Positions 1-7,268 of a DNA stretch of 8,769 nucleotides are shown piece after piece. The translations under genes and the position numbers were made by a program. Position 1 is the stretch's first letter, and the number at the start of each line of letters is the position of its first letter. The DNA is from Hyphomicrobiales bacterium (lineage in GTDB: Bacteria > Pseudomonadota > Alphaproteobacteria > Rhizobiales > Aestuariivirgaceae), in assembly GCA_025356765.1 (NCBI GenBank), contig JANXRO010000331.1, forward strand, positions 1 to 8,769. Direction: 5' to 3'. Below the pieces are notes generated by a model. It worked only from the letters and a program-made list of their open reading frames with translations, was not told the origin of the DNA and searched no databases.

Positions 1-260
1 GCCTTCAGATTCGCCCCGGCGTCAACGATCGCGATGTCCATCTTCGTGTCGATCGCCTTGGCCTTGGCGATGGCGGCGGCGATCGCGGCGTGGGCCTGCT
101 CGAGGCTGATGTCCTGCGTCTTGAGCGGGCCGGCCGAGACCGCTGCGGCGGCCGCTTCAGCACCGGCGCCGGCGGGATCGGCGGCGGAGAGATTCGACCA
201 GGAGAGGGCAATGCCGGCGACGATGAGCACGGTGACGATGGTGTAGAGTTGACGCTTCAT
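1..260 (-). CDS. GlcG/HbpS-like (DUF336) exported protein, C-terminus off the window
   Basis: Partial gene: 86 codons are visible, reading from an ATG at 260 towards base 1 with no stop. The N-terminus (MKRQLYTIVTVLIVAGIALS, then a short stretch ending SAA before DP) is a typical Sec signal peptide, with likely cleavage near residue 27, so the product is probably periplasmic or secreted. After an Ala/Gly-rich linker, residues from about 50 (DISLEQAHAAIAAAIAKAKA, then MDIAIVDAGANLKA) match the start of the GlcG/HbpS fold, a small alpha/beta domain known in some members to bind haem or corrinoids. The specific role here is unknown. The start is fixed by a strong GGAGG ribosome binding site 7 nt upstream. 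The gene is much richer in GC than the rest of the window, with G or C in almost every third codon position, so it looks foreign to the pcc cluster. Confidence 0.8.
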   Translation of the reverse strand, partial: MKRQLYTIVTVLIVAGIALSWSNLSAADPAGAGAEAAAAAVSAGPLKTQDISLEQAHAAIAAAIAKAKAIDTKMDIAIVDAGANLK

Positions 261-267
261 GGTGTTG

Positions 268-272
268 CCTCC
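268..272 (-). promoter_or_regulatory. Ribosome binding site of the DUF336 gene
   Basis: On the minus strand the sequence reads GGAGG, followed by 7 nt (CAACACC) and then the ATG at 260. It is a textbook Shine-Dalgarno site and decides the start of the DUF336 gene. None of the genes in the pcc cluster has so strong a site. Confidence 0.8.
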
Positions 273-299
273 AGAAATGAGAAACGGGTTGGGCTGGCG

Positions 300-328
300 A
301 ATATAGCACCGCACCGTGCGCGTGACAA
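300..328 (-). promoter_or_regulatory. Sigma70-like promoter for the DUF336 gene
   Basis: On the minus strand there is TTGTCA (323-328) as the -35 element, a 17-nt spacer, and TATATT (300-305) as the -10 element. Each hexamer matches the consensus at five of six positions and the spacing is optimal. The predicted start near 293 gives a leader of about 33 nt containing the GGAGG site. The plus-strand TGA at 323-325 that closes the upstream end of the truncated oxidoreductase frame overlaps this -35 element. The promoter therefore belongs to the left-hand segment, and the junction must lie at or beyond about 329. Confidence 0.6.
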
Positions 329-331
329 CGA

Positions 332-910
332 ATGCGGCGTTGCCTTGACGGCAGCGCGGTGACGCATGAAGATGGCAGCACTTTTCAGTTAGGTTGCAAC
401 ATTGTGGTCAACTGTGCTGGCCATGGCGCACATGATGTGGCAACGGCGATCACCTCATTGCCCGCTGAAGCATTTCCGCCGCGATTTCTCGCCAAGGGCA
501 GCTATTGCGATGTGTCTGGAAAAGCGCCGTTCACGCATTTGATCTATCCCATTCCGGTGGCGGGAGGGCTGGGTATTCACGTGACGTTGGATTTACAAGG
601 CAGAGCGCGACTTGGCCCAAATGTCGAATGGATCGACCAAGAGAATTATTCAGTTTCACAATCTCTCGCGGCGGAATTTCAAAAAGCTTGCGAAGGATTC
701 TGGCCAAAAATTCGCCATCGTAATATTACGGCAAGCTATTGCGGCATTCGGCCGAAGATCAGCGGCCCTGATCAAAGCGTGTCAGATTTTCATATAAAAA
801 CAGGCTCTTCAATCGGCGCGCCAAGGCTTATCAATCTATTCGGCATTGAGTCTCCGGGTCTTACGTCAGCCCTTGCGATTGCCAGATATGTTGAAAGCCT
901 CTCAGTTTAA
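332..910 (+). CDS. FAD-dependent oxidoreductase, L-2-hydroxyglutarate oxidase-like, N-terminally truncated
   Basis: The open frame of 192 codons from ATG 332 to TAA 908-910 carries only the C-terminal half of a DAO-fold flavoprotein. Recognisable segments are VVNCAG (residues 25-30, the region that closes the FAD-binding domain), AKGSYCDVSG (about 54-63), LIYPIP (70-75), GLGIHVTLDLQG (79-90), GIRPKI (138-143) and LFGIESPGLTSALAIARYV (169-187). Relatives of the L-2-hydroxyglutarate oxidase/dehydrogenase (LhgO) type are usually about 360-400 residues. The missing part would hold the GxGxxG dinucleotide-binding motif, so this product cannot be an active enzyme as it stands. The ATG at 332 has no ribosome binding site, and an in-frame TGA lies at 323. 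Homology seems to begin near residue 7, where GC content also drops. The gene converges on the mutase gene. The fold is fairly certain, the substrate is not. Confidence 0.7.
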   Translation: MRRCLDGSAVTHEDGSTFQLGCNIVVNCAGHGAHDVATAITSLPAEAFPPRFLAKGSYCDVSGKAPFTHLIYPIPVAGGLGIHVTLDLQGRARLGPNVEWIDQENYSVSQSLAAEFQKACEGFWPKIRHRNITASYCGIRPKISGPDQSVSDFHIKTGSSIGAPRLINLFGIESPGLTSALAIARYVESLSV

Positions 911-948
911 GCTACTTCTGCCATTCCATATTCAGAAATTAACAAGCG

Positions 949-986
949 CCAATAGAAACAAGGAAGTTCTCTTGGCTCATTATTGG
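949..986. terminator. Possible weak hairpin between convergent genes
   Basis: CCAATA (949-954) is complementary to TATTGG (981-986). Nested inside, CAAG (959-962) pairs with CTTG (971-974) around an 8-nt loop. It lies where the oxidoreductase and mutase transcripts converge, so it could serve both strands, and it overlaps the mutase stop codon (980-982). The stem is interrupted, poor in GC and lacks a clear run of T, so this is a weak candidate for a terminator. Confidence 0.2.
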
Positions 987-3070
987 TTCCGTCGTTTTCC
1001 CTCGACTAAATCCAAAACAGCATTTGCCGCATCGAGCACGTTGGTGCCTGGGCCGAAGACTGCTGCAACTCCGTGATCGAGCAGCATCTGATAATCCGGG
1101 CGCGGCACCACTCCACCAACAACAACGATGATGTGGCCGCCCCCTTTTGCCTTCAGGCTTTCAACAAGTTGGGGGGCCAGTGTCATGTGTCCGGCGGCAA
1201 GCGACGATAGGCCGATGACGTGCACACCCTTCGATATTGCAAGGGTCGCCGCCTCTTCGGGTGTTTGAAACAATGGCCCGGCGATAACATCAAAGCCAAT
1301 ATCACCAAAGGCCGAGGCTATAACCTTGGCACCGCGATCATGGCCGTCTTGACCAAGTTTGGCGACCAAAAGGCGGGGCGCGCCCTTTGGCCCCTGAGCG
1401 ATTTTAACCATTCGGGCTTTCAAGTTCTGATATTCCGGGTCGCCCTCATAGGCAGCGCCATGAACACCGTGCACCACTTCTGGAACGGCGGTGTGGTCGC
1501 CAAACACATTGCGCAAGGTGTCTGATATTTCGCCAACTGTTGCCCGCGCCCGGGCGGCTTCAATGGCCGCCGCCAAAATATTGCCATCGCCACTCCGCGC
1601 CACATTTTCTAAGGCGGAGAGAGTTTCGGAAACACGCGATGGATCACGCTGCTGTTTGATGCGTGTTAGACGTTCGATCTGTGAATTGCGCACGGCACTA
1701 TTATCAATGTGTAAGGTATCGATTTTGGCTTCTTCTTCAAGCCGATATTTGTTCACACCAACAATCACGTCTTCACCACGATCAATGGCCGCTTGTTTAC
1801 GCGTGGCAGATTGCTCGATCAGGCGCTTGGGCAAGCCTGAAGCCACGGCTTTGGTCATGCCGCCATGGGCCTCAATCTCTTCCATCAACGCCCAAGCCTT
1901 GTCTGCCAATTCTTTCGTTAGGCTTTCCACATAATAAGACCCGGCCAGCGGGTCGACCACCTGTGTTACACCCGTCTCATGCTGCAATATCAATTGTGTA
2001 TTGCGCGCGATGCGGGCGGAAAATTCCGTGGGCAAAGCGATGGCTTCATCAAATGAATTGGTGTGCAGTGATTGTGTGCCGCCCAGCGCTGCAGCCAAGG
2101 CTTCAAAGGCTGTGCGTATGATATTGTTATAAGGGTCTTGTTCTTGCAGCGAAACGCCAGACGTTTGACAATGGGTGCGCAGCATCAGAGACTCTGATTT
2201 TTTTGGATAAAAGCCCGCCATGATCTTAGACCACAAAAGGCGCGCTGCCCTGAGCTTTGCTGCCTCCATAAAAAAGTTCATGCCGATGGCAAAGAAGAAA
2301 GAAAGCCGCCCCGCAAAGGCATCGACATCAAGGCCCTTGGCAATTGCTGCGCGCACATATTCGCGGCCGTCGGCCAAAGTGAAAGCCAGTTCTTGCACCA
2401 ACGTGGCACCGGCTTCTTGAATATGATAACCGGAAATGGAAATGGAATTGAACTTGGGCATTTCACGCGCGGTGTATTGAATAATATCTGCAACAATGCG
2501 CATGGATGGTTCAGGCGGATAGATATATGTATTGCGAACCATGAATTCTTTCAGAATATCATTTTGGATCGTGCCGGAAAGTGCAGCCCGCGCAACGCCC
2601 TGTTCCTCACCCGCAACAATAAACGAAGCGAGGATGGGGATCACCGCGCCATTCATTGTCATTGATACAGACATTTCGCCCAGCGGAATGCCTTCAAACA
2701 GAATTTTCATATCTTCAACGGAATCAATGGCAACACCGGCTTTGCCCACATCGCCCACCACACGCGGATGATCGGAATCATAACCGCGATGCGTGGCAAG
2801 ATCGAAAGCAACGGAAAGACCTTTTTGCCCTGCTGCCAATGCCTTTCTATAAAACGCATTGGACTCTGCTGCGGTTGAAAACCCCGCATATTGCCTAATC
2901 GTCCACGGTCTGCCCGCATACATCGTGGCATAGGGCCCGCGCACAAATGGGGCTTCTCCGGGATTGGTATTGAGATGTGTAAGGCCGACAAGATCGTCAG
3001 CCGTATAGATTGGCTTAATTTTAATATCGTGCTGGTTAATTTCCGTCGATTTTTTTGGTTTGTCCTGCAT
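980..3070 (-). CDS. scpA: Methylmalonyl-CoA mutase, single-polypeptide form
   Basis: Complete 696-residue adenosylcobalamin-dependent mutase that interconverts methylmalonyl-CoA and succinyl-CoA, the last step of propionyl-CoA assimilation in the cytosol. Residues from about 20 to 540 form the substrate-binding TIM barrel. Aligning by eye with the Propionibacterium enzyme (offset 28) places its active-site Tyr89, Gln197, Arg207 and His244 at Y61 (in YAGFST), Q169 (in GTIQN), R179 (in MVRN) and H216 (in SGYHIQ). All are present. The C-terminal B12 domain starts near residue 560 and carries DGHDRG at 575-580, with H577 as the lower cobalt ligand, followed by GLSSLAAGH and VVVGGVVP. The length suits the homodimeric type with both domains in one chain. 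The ATG is 14 nt after the polymerase stop, with only a weak Shine-Dalgarno site, which suggests translation following the upstream gene. The name bhbA is also used for this gene. Nothing suggests damage. Confidence 0.97.
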   Translation of the reverse strand: MQDKPKKSTEINQHDIKIKPIYTADDLVGLTHLNTNPGEAPFVRGPYATMYAGRPWTIRQYAGFSTAAESNAFYRKALAAGQKGLSVAFDLATHRGYDSDHPRVVGDVGKAGVAIDSVEDMKILFEGIPLGEMSVSMTMNGAVIPILASFIVAGEEQGVARAALSGTIQNDILKEFMVRNTYIYPPEPSMRIVADIIQYTAREMPKFNSISISGYHIQEAGATLVQELAFTLADGREYVRAAIAKGLDVDAFAGRLSFFFAIGMNFFMEAAKLRAARLLWSKIMAGFYPKKSESLMLRTHCQTSGVSLQEQDPYNNIIRTAFEALAAALGGTQSLHTNSFDEAIALPTEFSARIARNTQLILQHETGVTQVVDPLAGSYYVESLTKELADKAWALMEEIEAHGGMTKAVASGLPKRLIEQSATRKQAAIDRGEDVIVGVNKYRLEEEAKIDTLHIDNSAVRNSQIERLTRIKQQRDPSRVSETLSALENVARSGDGNILAAAIEAARARATVGEISDTLRNVFGDHTAVPEVVHGVHGAAYEGDPEYQNLKARMVKIAQGPKGAPRLLVAKLGQDGHDRGAKVIASAFGDIGFDVIAGPLFQTPEEAATLAISKGVHVIGLSSLAAGHMTLAPQLVESLKAKGGGHIIVVVGGVVPRPDYQMLLDHGVAAVFGPGTNVLDAANAVLDLVEGKRRNQ

Positions 3071-3084
3071 AACACTGCTTTACA

Positions 3085-4323
3085 TCATTCGGTGAAATCT
3101 TCCCACACTGGAATGCGGCCAAAGGCAATCTTTGCCCCAGTATAAGGCACTTGCATATGTGGTAACTGGCCAAACCGTACAGTGTTCTGCCCAAAACGGC
3201 GGTTCAACATGTCAATCTTGGCGCATAAAGCTTCACGTTGGATTTGCTGCGTTGTTGACTGGCTTTCAAAAAGATCAGGCACAACCTGTTGAACAGGCAC
3301 AATCCCACCCAACCACACATCAACGCTTGCAGCTTTTAAAAGTTTGAAGCTTTGCCAATATCGTTCAAAAGTATCCAGCAGGAAAAGCGTATCCTGCCCT
3401 GTTTTAATTTTTCCTTCTTTGGTTTGGCGGCCCAATGTTTCGCATTTAACACTTACATGCAATGCGCTTGTACAAAACCCTTCGCGCCGCAAGCGCGCCG
3501 CGGCCTTTACCAGCAAGCGCCTGGCCACCAAGCGCGCGCCATCAGGTGAAGTGTTTTTGCCGCTGAGAATTTGCCCATGGCCAAACATGCTACGCTGGGT
3601 TTCAGGCCAAACAACAGTTTCGCCGCGTAACTCACGAATAAAGCGCTCCCCCGCCACACTGCCCCAAATGGCGCGGGCCTTTTTGGGGGCAAGATCATAA
3701 AGTTGTGTGATGGTGCTAATGCCAGCTTGTTCCAGCCTTGTTTTCATGCGCGAGGAAATGCCCGGCATATCAGTTAAGGCCAGATAGGCGATTTTGGCTG
3801 GCATTTCCTGCGGCAAAAGCCAGTTAAGACCTGCTGGCTTTTCCAGCTCTGCTGCAATTTTTCCCAAAAGCCGTGTTGCGCCCAAGCCAACGGAACAACG
3901 AAGAGCCGGATGAACTTGGCGCAAAATAGCAGCCTGCAAAGCACGACCCAATTCCTTGGCATTGTTGAGTTCTTGTTGTGCACCCATTAACTGGCACGAA
4001 AATTCATCCACCGAAAAAGTTTTGTGAATGGGAATAATTGTTTCCACCGCTTGCTTAATGGCGTGGTGATAACGCACGCACACATCATGCTTAACAGGCC
4101 GAAACACAATGCCCGGGCAAAGCAGACGCGCCTCTGCCTGCCTTGTGCCCATTCGCACGCCCAAACGCTTGGCTTCAATGCTGCTTGCAATGCAGGCTGC
4201 ATTTGGCGAATCGGTTGTGAGAACGCCAACAGGACGCCCCATTAAATGGGGCTCTTCAGCCTGTGCCACAGAGGCAAAATAGCTGTTCATGTCAAAAAAA
4301 AGATATTGAACACGGTCACTCAT
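3085..4323 (-). CDS. Y-family (translesion-type) DNA polymerase, ImpB/MucB/SamB-like
   Basis: Complete 412-residue Y-family polymerase. The palm contains FFDMNSYFAS (D11 as first metal ligand, F16 at the steric-gate position that excludes ribonucleotides) and SVDEF (D106 and E107 as catalytic acids), so the active site is intact. CSVGLGATRLLGKIAAELEK and the DMPGIS helix-hairpin-helix segment follow, then the little-finger domain (GARLVARRLLVKAAARLRRE). The stretch ending VVPDLFE (DLF at 350-352) sits where DinB/UmuC relatives carry a sliding-clamp motif, in degenerate form. The overall pattern fits an alphaproteobacterial group often labelled ImpB-like; despite that name it has nothing to do with type VI secretion. 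The start was placed at ATG 4323, with AAAAGG 6 nt upstream, rather than at an in-frame TTG at 4362 that overlaps the LexA box. The gene lies 58 nt after pccA and 14 nt before the mutase, and is probably SOS-induced. Confidence 0.92.
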   Translation of the reverse strand: MSDRVQYLFFDMNSYFASVAQAEEPHLMGRPVGVLTTDSPNAACIASSIEAKRLGVRMGTRQAEARLLCPGIVFRPVKHDVCVRYHHAIKQAVETIIPIHKTFSVDEFSCQLMGAQQELNNAKELGRALQAAILRQVHPALRCSVGLGATRLLGKIAAELEKPAGLNWLLPQEMPAKIAYLALTDMPGISSRMKTRLEQAGISTITQLYDLAPKKARAIWGSVAGERFIRELRGETVVWPETQRSMFGHGQILSGKNTSPDGARLVARRLLVKAAARLRREGFCTSALHVSVKCETLGRQTKEGKIKTGQDTLFLLDTFERYWQSFKLLKAASVDVWLGGIVPVQQVVPDLFESQSTTQQIQREALCAKIDMLNRRFGQNTVRFGQLPHMQVPYTGAKIAFGRIPVWEDFTE

Positions 4324-4332
4324 AGGAAGCCT

Positions 4333-4342
4333 TTTGGCCAAA
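4333..4342. repeat. 10-bp palindrome upstream of the polymerase gene
   Basis: TTTGGCCAAA is a perfect palindrome between the LexA box and the polymerase start codon, partly overlapping the AAAAGG ribosome binding site. It could be a protein site or simply chance. It is too short to act as a terminator. Confidence 0.25.
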
Positions 4343-4368
4343 CTAGAACAAAATAGGAACAATGTCTA
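4340..4368 (-). promoter_or_regulatory. Possible promoter of the polymerase-mutase pair
   Basis: On the minus strand TAGACA (4363-4368, five of six consensus positions) is followed after 17 nt by TAGTTT (4340-4345), a poor -10 element. The whole LexA box lies within the spacer, the arrangement expected for direct repression by steric blocking. The predicted start near 4333 would give a leader of about 10 nt. The spacing and the position of the operator support the call, but the weak -10 keeps confidence low. Confidence 0.35.
4346..4360 (-). promoter_or_regulatory. LexA (SOS) box, alphaproteobacterial type
   Basis: The minus strand reads GTTCCTATTTTGTTC, an exact GTTC-N7-GTTC direct repeat, the known LexA recognition site of Alphaproteobacteria. 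It lies in the 58-nt gap between the pccA stop and the polymerase start, 22 nt upstream of that start and inside a plausible promoter spacer. A Y-family polymerase is a typical LexA target, so site and gene support each other. It also supports placing the host in the Alphaproteobacteria. Confidence 0.8.
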
Positions 4369-4381
4369 GCCTCTATGCTGT

Positions 4382-6382
4382 TTATTCAAACTCTAAAATC
4401 AGCTGATCAACAGCAAGGCTTGCACCCACTTCAACCGCAATGTGTTTCACCTTGGCCTTGCGTTCGGCTCGCAACACATTTTCCATTTTCATGGCTTCGA
4501 CAATGGCAAGATTTTGGCCAGCTTCAACTTCATCACCAACGGCAACCGACAGTGAGCGAATAACCCCGGGCATGGGGCACAGCAAAAACTTTGAAGTATC
4601 CTTTGGCATTTTGATCGGCATCAAAAGCGCCAGCTCTGCATCACGCGGGGTGCGCACACTGGCCACCACGTCAACCCCGCGCAGGCGCAGGCGCAAACCC
4701 TGAACTGTTAAATTCACTTTCACTGTTAAATCATGGGTGCCCACATGAAATATTCCGATGGTGTCGCCAGGCTTCCAAGCGCTGTTCACGTGCTTTGCTT
4801 TGGCGCCCGCAACGCTCATGTCAATCACGCCGTTTTCTGCGGTGATGGCAACAGGCAAAGCGGTTTTCCCAAGCGTAACAATCCAATCCTTGCCCATGTG
4901 GCGCTTGTGATTTTCCATTGTGCCGCTGATCAGGCCAGCGCGTTGTTCACGCTTGATGTGGATGAAGGTGGAAACGGCAGCAAGATCAGCAAGCAAAGAT
5001 TGATCAGGCGTTACGCCATGAAAACCATCGGGAAATTCTTCAGCGATAAAACCCGTTGTTATATTGCCGGATTGAAAACGCGCATGGCCCATGACGGCCG
5101 AAAGAAAAGGCAAATTGTGGCCAATGCCCTCAACCTCAAAGCCATCGAGCGCTTGGGCCATGGCGGCGATTGCCTTATCGCGCGTGGGGGCCCAGGTGCA
5201 AAGCTTGGCCAGCATCGGATCATAATGAATCGAAATTTCGCCACCTTCAAAAACGCCGGTGTCGTTGCGCAACGTTTGCGTTTCGCTGGGTGGGCGATAA
5301 CGCGTCAACCGGCCAATGGAAGGCAGGAAATTGCGATAGGGATCTTCCGCATAAAGCCGCGATTCAATGGCCCAACCATTCAACTTCACATCGCTTTGGG
5401 CTAAATTCAACCTTTCACCTGCGGCCACGCGGATCATTTTTTCCACAATGTCGATGCCGGTGATCAGCTCCGTCACCGGGTGTTCCACCTGCAATCTTGT
5501 GTTCATTTCAAGAAAATAAAATTTCCGGTCGCCATCAACGATGAACTCAATTGTGCCTGCCGAAAAATAGCCAACCGCTTTGGCCAGCGCCACGGCTTGA
5601 GCACCCATCGCCTCTCGAGTTTTTTCATCAAGAAAGGACGAAGGCGCTTCTTCAACAACTTTTTGATTTCGGCGTTGAATGGAACATTCTCGCTCACCCA
5701 AATGAACAACATTGCCATGTTGATCACCCAGCACTTGAATTTCAATGTGGCGCGGTTCTGTTACAAATTTTTCGATAAATATCCGATCATCGCCAAAAGA
5801 GTTTTTGGCTTCAGAGCGCGATAATGCAAATCCTTCGCGCGCCTCATCATCATTGAAGGCAACACGCATGCCCTTGCCGCCGCCGCCAGCCGAGGCTTTG
5901 ATCATTGCGGGATAGCCGATGTCCTTGGCAATTTTGACAGCGTGTTCTGCATCATCAATCAAACCCATGTGGCCCGGCACAATGGAAACGCCCGCTGCTT
6001 CCGCCAGTTTTTTGGAGGTGATTTTATCGCCCATGGCCTCGATGGCTTTGACAGGCGGCCCAATAAACTTAACCCCCGCCTTTGCCAAAGCTTCAGCAAA
6101 TTTAGAATTTTCTGACAAGAAACCATAACCCGGATGCACCGCTTCTGCACCCGTGGCTTTCACAGCGGCCAGAATTTTTTCGATCACCAAATAAGATTGG
6201 CCAGAAGGAGCAGGCCCAATGTGAACCGCTTCATCAGCCATTTTCACATGCAGAGAATTGCGATCAGCATCAGAATAAACCGCAACCGTAGCAATGCCCA
6301 TCTTGCGCGCCGTTTTGATCACACGACAAGCAATCTCTCCACGATTGGCAATGAGGATTTTTTTGAACATTTTAGTTGCCAT
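4382..6382 (-). CDS. pccA: Propionyl-CoA carboxylase alpha subunit (biotin carboxylase plus biotin carrier)
   Basis: Complete 666-residue alpha chain. It carboxylates its own biotin using ATP and bicarbonate and passes the carboxyl group to PccB, which acts on propionyl-CoA. The order is: biotin carboxylase N-domain (KKILIANRGEIACRVIKTA, residues 7-25), ATP-grasp domain with the glycine loop KASAGGGGKG (162-171), the RECSIQRRNQK segment (231-241) and EMNTRLQVEHPVTE (292-305), then a linker region (about 500-590) of the type that docks the beta subunit, and a biotinyl domain with EAMKMEN (629-635), K632 being the biotinylated lysine. The long ATG start at 6382 overlaps the preceding gene by 11 nt. 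An alternative ATG at 6370 (MFKKIL), which gives the more usual N-terminus, lies one base after that gene's stop. Neither has a strong ribosome binding site, so the start is uncertain by four codons. Confidence 0.96.
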   Translation of the reverse strand: MATKMFKKILIANRGEIACRVIKTARKMGIATVAVYSDADRNSLHVKMADEAVHIGPAPSGQSYLVIEKILAAVKATGAEAVHPGYGFLSENSKFAEALAKAGVKFIGPPVKAIEAMGDKITSKKLAEAAGVSIVPGHMGLIDDAEHAVKIAKDIGYPAMIKASAGGGGKGMRVAFNDDEAREGFALSRSEAKNSFGDDRIFIEKFVTEPRHIEIQVLGDQHGNVVHLGERECSIQRRNQKVVEEAPSSFLDEKTREAMGAQAVALAKAVGYFSAGTIEFIVDGDRKFYFLEMNTRLQVEHPVTELITGIDIVEKMIRVAAGERLNLAQSDVKLNGWAIESRLYAEDPYRNFLPSIGRLTRYRPPSETQTLRNDTGVFEGGEISIHYDPMLAKLCTWAPTRDKAIAAMAQALDGFEVEGIGHNLPFLSAVMGHARFQSGNITTGFIAEEFPDGFHGVTPDQSLLADLAAVSTFIHIKREQRAGLISGTMENHKRHMGKDWIVTLGKTALPVAITAENGVIDMSVAGAKAKHVNSAWKPGDTIGIFHVGTHDLTVKVNLTVQGLRLRLRGVDVVASVRTPRDAELALLMPIKMPKDTSKFLLCPMPGVIRSLSVAVGDEVEAGQNLAIVEAMKMENVLRAERKAKVKHIAVEVGASLAVDQLILEFE

Positions 6383-7262
6383 TGAGTGTCACTGCTTTCC
6401 TGCCCAACTTTTGTTTCCACATTTTTTCGGCATCGAGACCATCAATGCGAGTGGCAAGATTAGTCAGCGTTTCTAAAACGCAAATTTGGAAGTCAAAAGA
6501 TTTGATAGTGCCAGCTTCGATCCCAAGCTTAATAATCTTATTTCCGCCGTGGCCGGATTTTGCGTAGTTTTGCCAACGCCCAAGAAATCCTCCGTCTTCG
6601 CTAGTAGCAGAACCAACATATAGATCGCCCGTAACTTTGTTACTGATTAAGTACACTCCACGAGTTGATTTGAGAGCTTCGCGCCAACTATGGTCGCCTT
6701 CAATTGAAACAACTTTGGCCATCTGGTCGAAACTCAGCAACAAGCGACTGAACCCAGGAAAGGCAGAAAAGCTACCCTTCGATTTTACTTGCATAACTTC
6801 AAATGCTTTGGGCAAGAACCTATGAAACCCGCGTCCTGTGGGCCACTTAACAACCAAGCGATCCACGAGGTATTTCAATTGTTCAATTTCTTGAAGGTCC
6901 CACCAAAAATTGCCAAGGTAGAAATCCCATCTTAACGCTTTCTGTGCCTGAATGCTGGTACTTTTTGAAGGCGATATATATAAATGCGATATTTCATATC
7001 CACCGATAAACCGTGAAGCACCTTCGTCTTCGCCAATAAAGAAGAGTACGACATCTTTGCCTAGAATATTTTTGCTTTGAGACGCCTGAAACTCGGCCAT
7101 CTTGCCAGCAGCATAAATAGCTTCGACGTCAATTAGTCCTTCACGTCCCGCAACTGGGTAGTGTTTCCATGCAGGATGTTTGTGATTAACATGGCGATAG
7201 AGTTTGACACTGCGATCAACTCCAATGCCCGCTCCATTTAAAAGGCCATTAAGCGTTAACAT
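6372..7262 (-). CDS. GIY-YIG nuclease-domain protein with unrecognised N-terminal region
   Basis: Complete 296-residue protein. The C-terminal third is a GIY-YIG domain: GVYLI (202-206), LYVGSA (214-219), GRW with R229, SGHGGNK around H238, AEKMW with E279 and TLNGN with N294. These match by eye the two tyrosines and the catalytic Arg, Glu and Asn of I-TevI-type GIY-YIG nucleases, so the domain looks active. Residues 1-195 contain a Trp/aromatic-rich stretch (FYLGNFWWDLQEIEQLK, about 114-130), but I do not recognise a family; they may recognise substrate. There is no signal peptide or membrane segment, so it is likely cytosolic. The gene starts 6 nt after the pccB stop (TGAGGATCAATG, giving a GAGG ribosome binding site) and its end overlaps pccA. 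It looks more AT-rich than its neighbours, which may indicate acquisition. A role in repair, restriction or mobility cannot be decided from the sequence. Confidence 0.85.
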   Translation of the reverse strand: MLTLNGLLNGAGIGVDRSVKLYRHVNHKHPAWKHYPVAGREGLIDVEAIYAAGKMAEFQASQSKNILGKDVVLFFIGEDEGASRFIGGYEISHLYISPSKSTSIQAQKALRWDFYLGNFWWDLQEIEQLKYLVDRLVVKWPTGRGFHRFLPKAFEVMQVKSKGSFSAFPGFSRLLLSFDQMAKVVSIEGDHSWREALKSTRGVYLISNKVTGDLYVGSATSEDGGFLGRWQNYAKSGHGGNKIIKLGIEAGTIKSFDFQICVLETLTNLATRIDGLDAEKMWKQKLGRKAVTLNGN

Positions 7263-7268
7263 TGATCC

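Noticed and set aside
34..246. Plus-strand Ala-rich frames in the first 360 bases
   Set aside because: The minus-strand frame has a signal peptide, family similarity, a GGAGG site and a promoter. The plus-strand frames are low-complexity products of high GC.
911..948. TTCTG/CAGAA inverted repeat (916-937) as a terminator of the oxidoreductase
   Set aside because: The stem is only 5 bp with a 12-nt loop and no T run, too weak to call.
3085..4323. Type VI secretion ImpB protein
   Set aside because: The name ImpB is shared by a plasmid-borne UmuC-like polymerase subunit. The D11, D106 and E107 active site shows a polymerase.
4324..4362. Upstream TTG start for the polymerase (13 extra residues)
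   Set aside because: It would run through the LexA box, the -10 region and the ribosome binding site; the family N-terminus fits the ATG at 4323.
4733..5404. Plus-strand open frame of 223 codons opposite pccA
   Set aside because: It has no recognisable domain and lies wholly antisense to conserved biotin carboxylase sequence, so it is a by-product of pccA codon use. Similar antisense frames inside the mutase, the polymerase and pccB were dismissed for the same reason.
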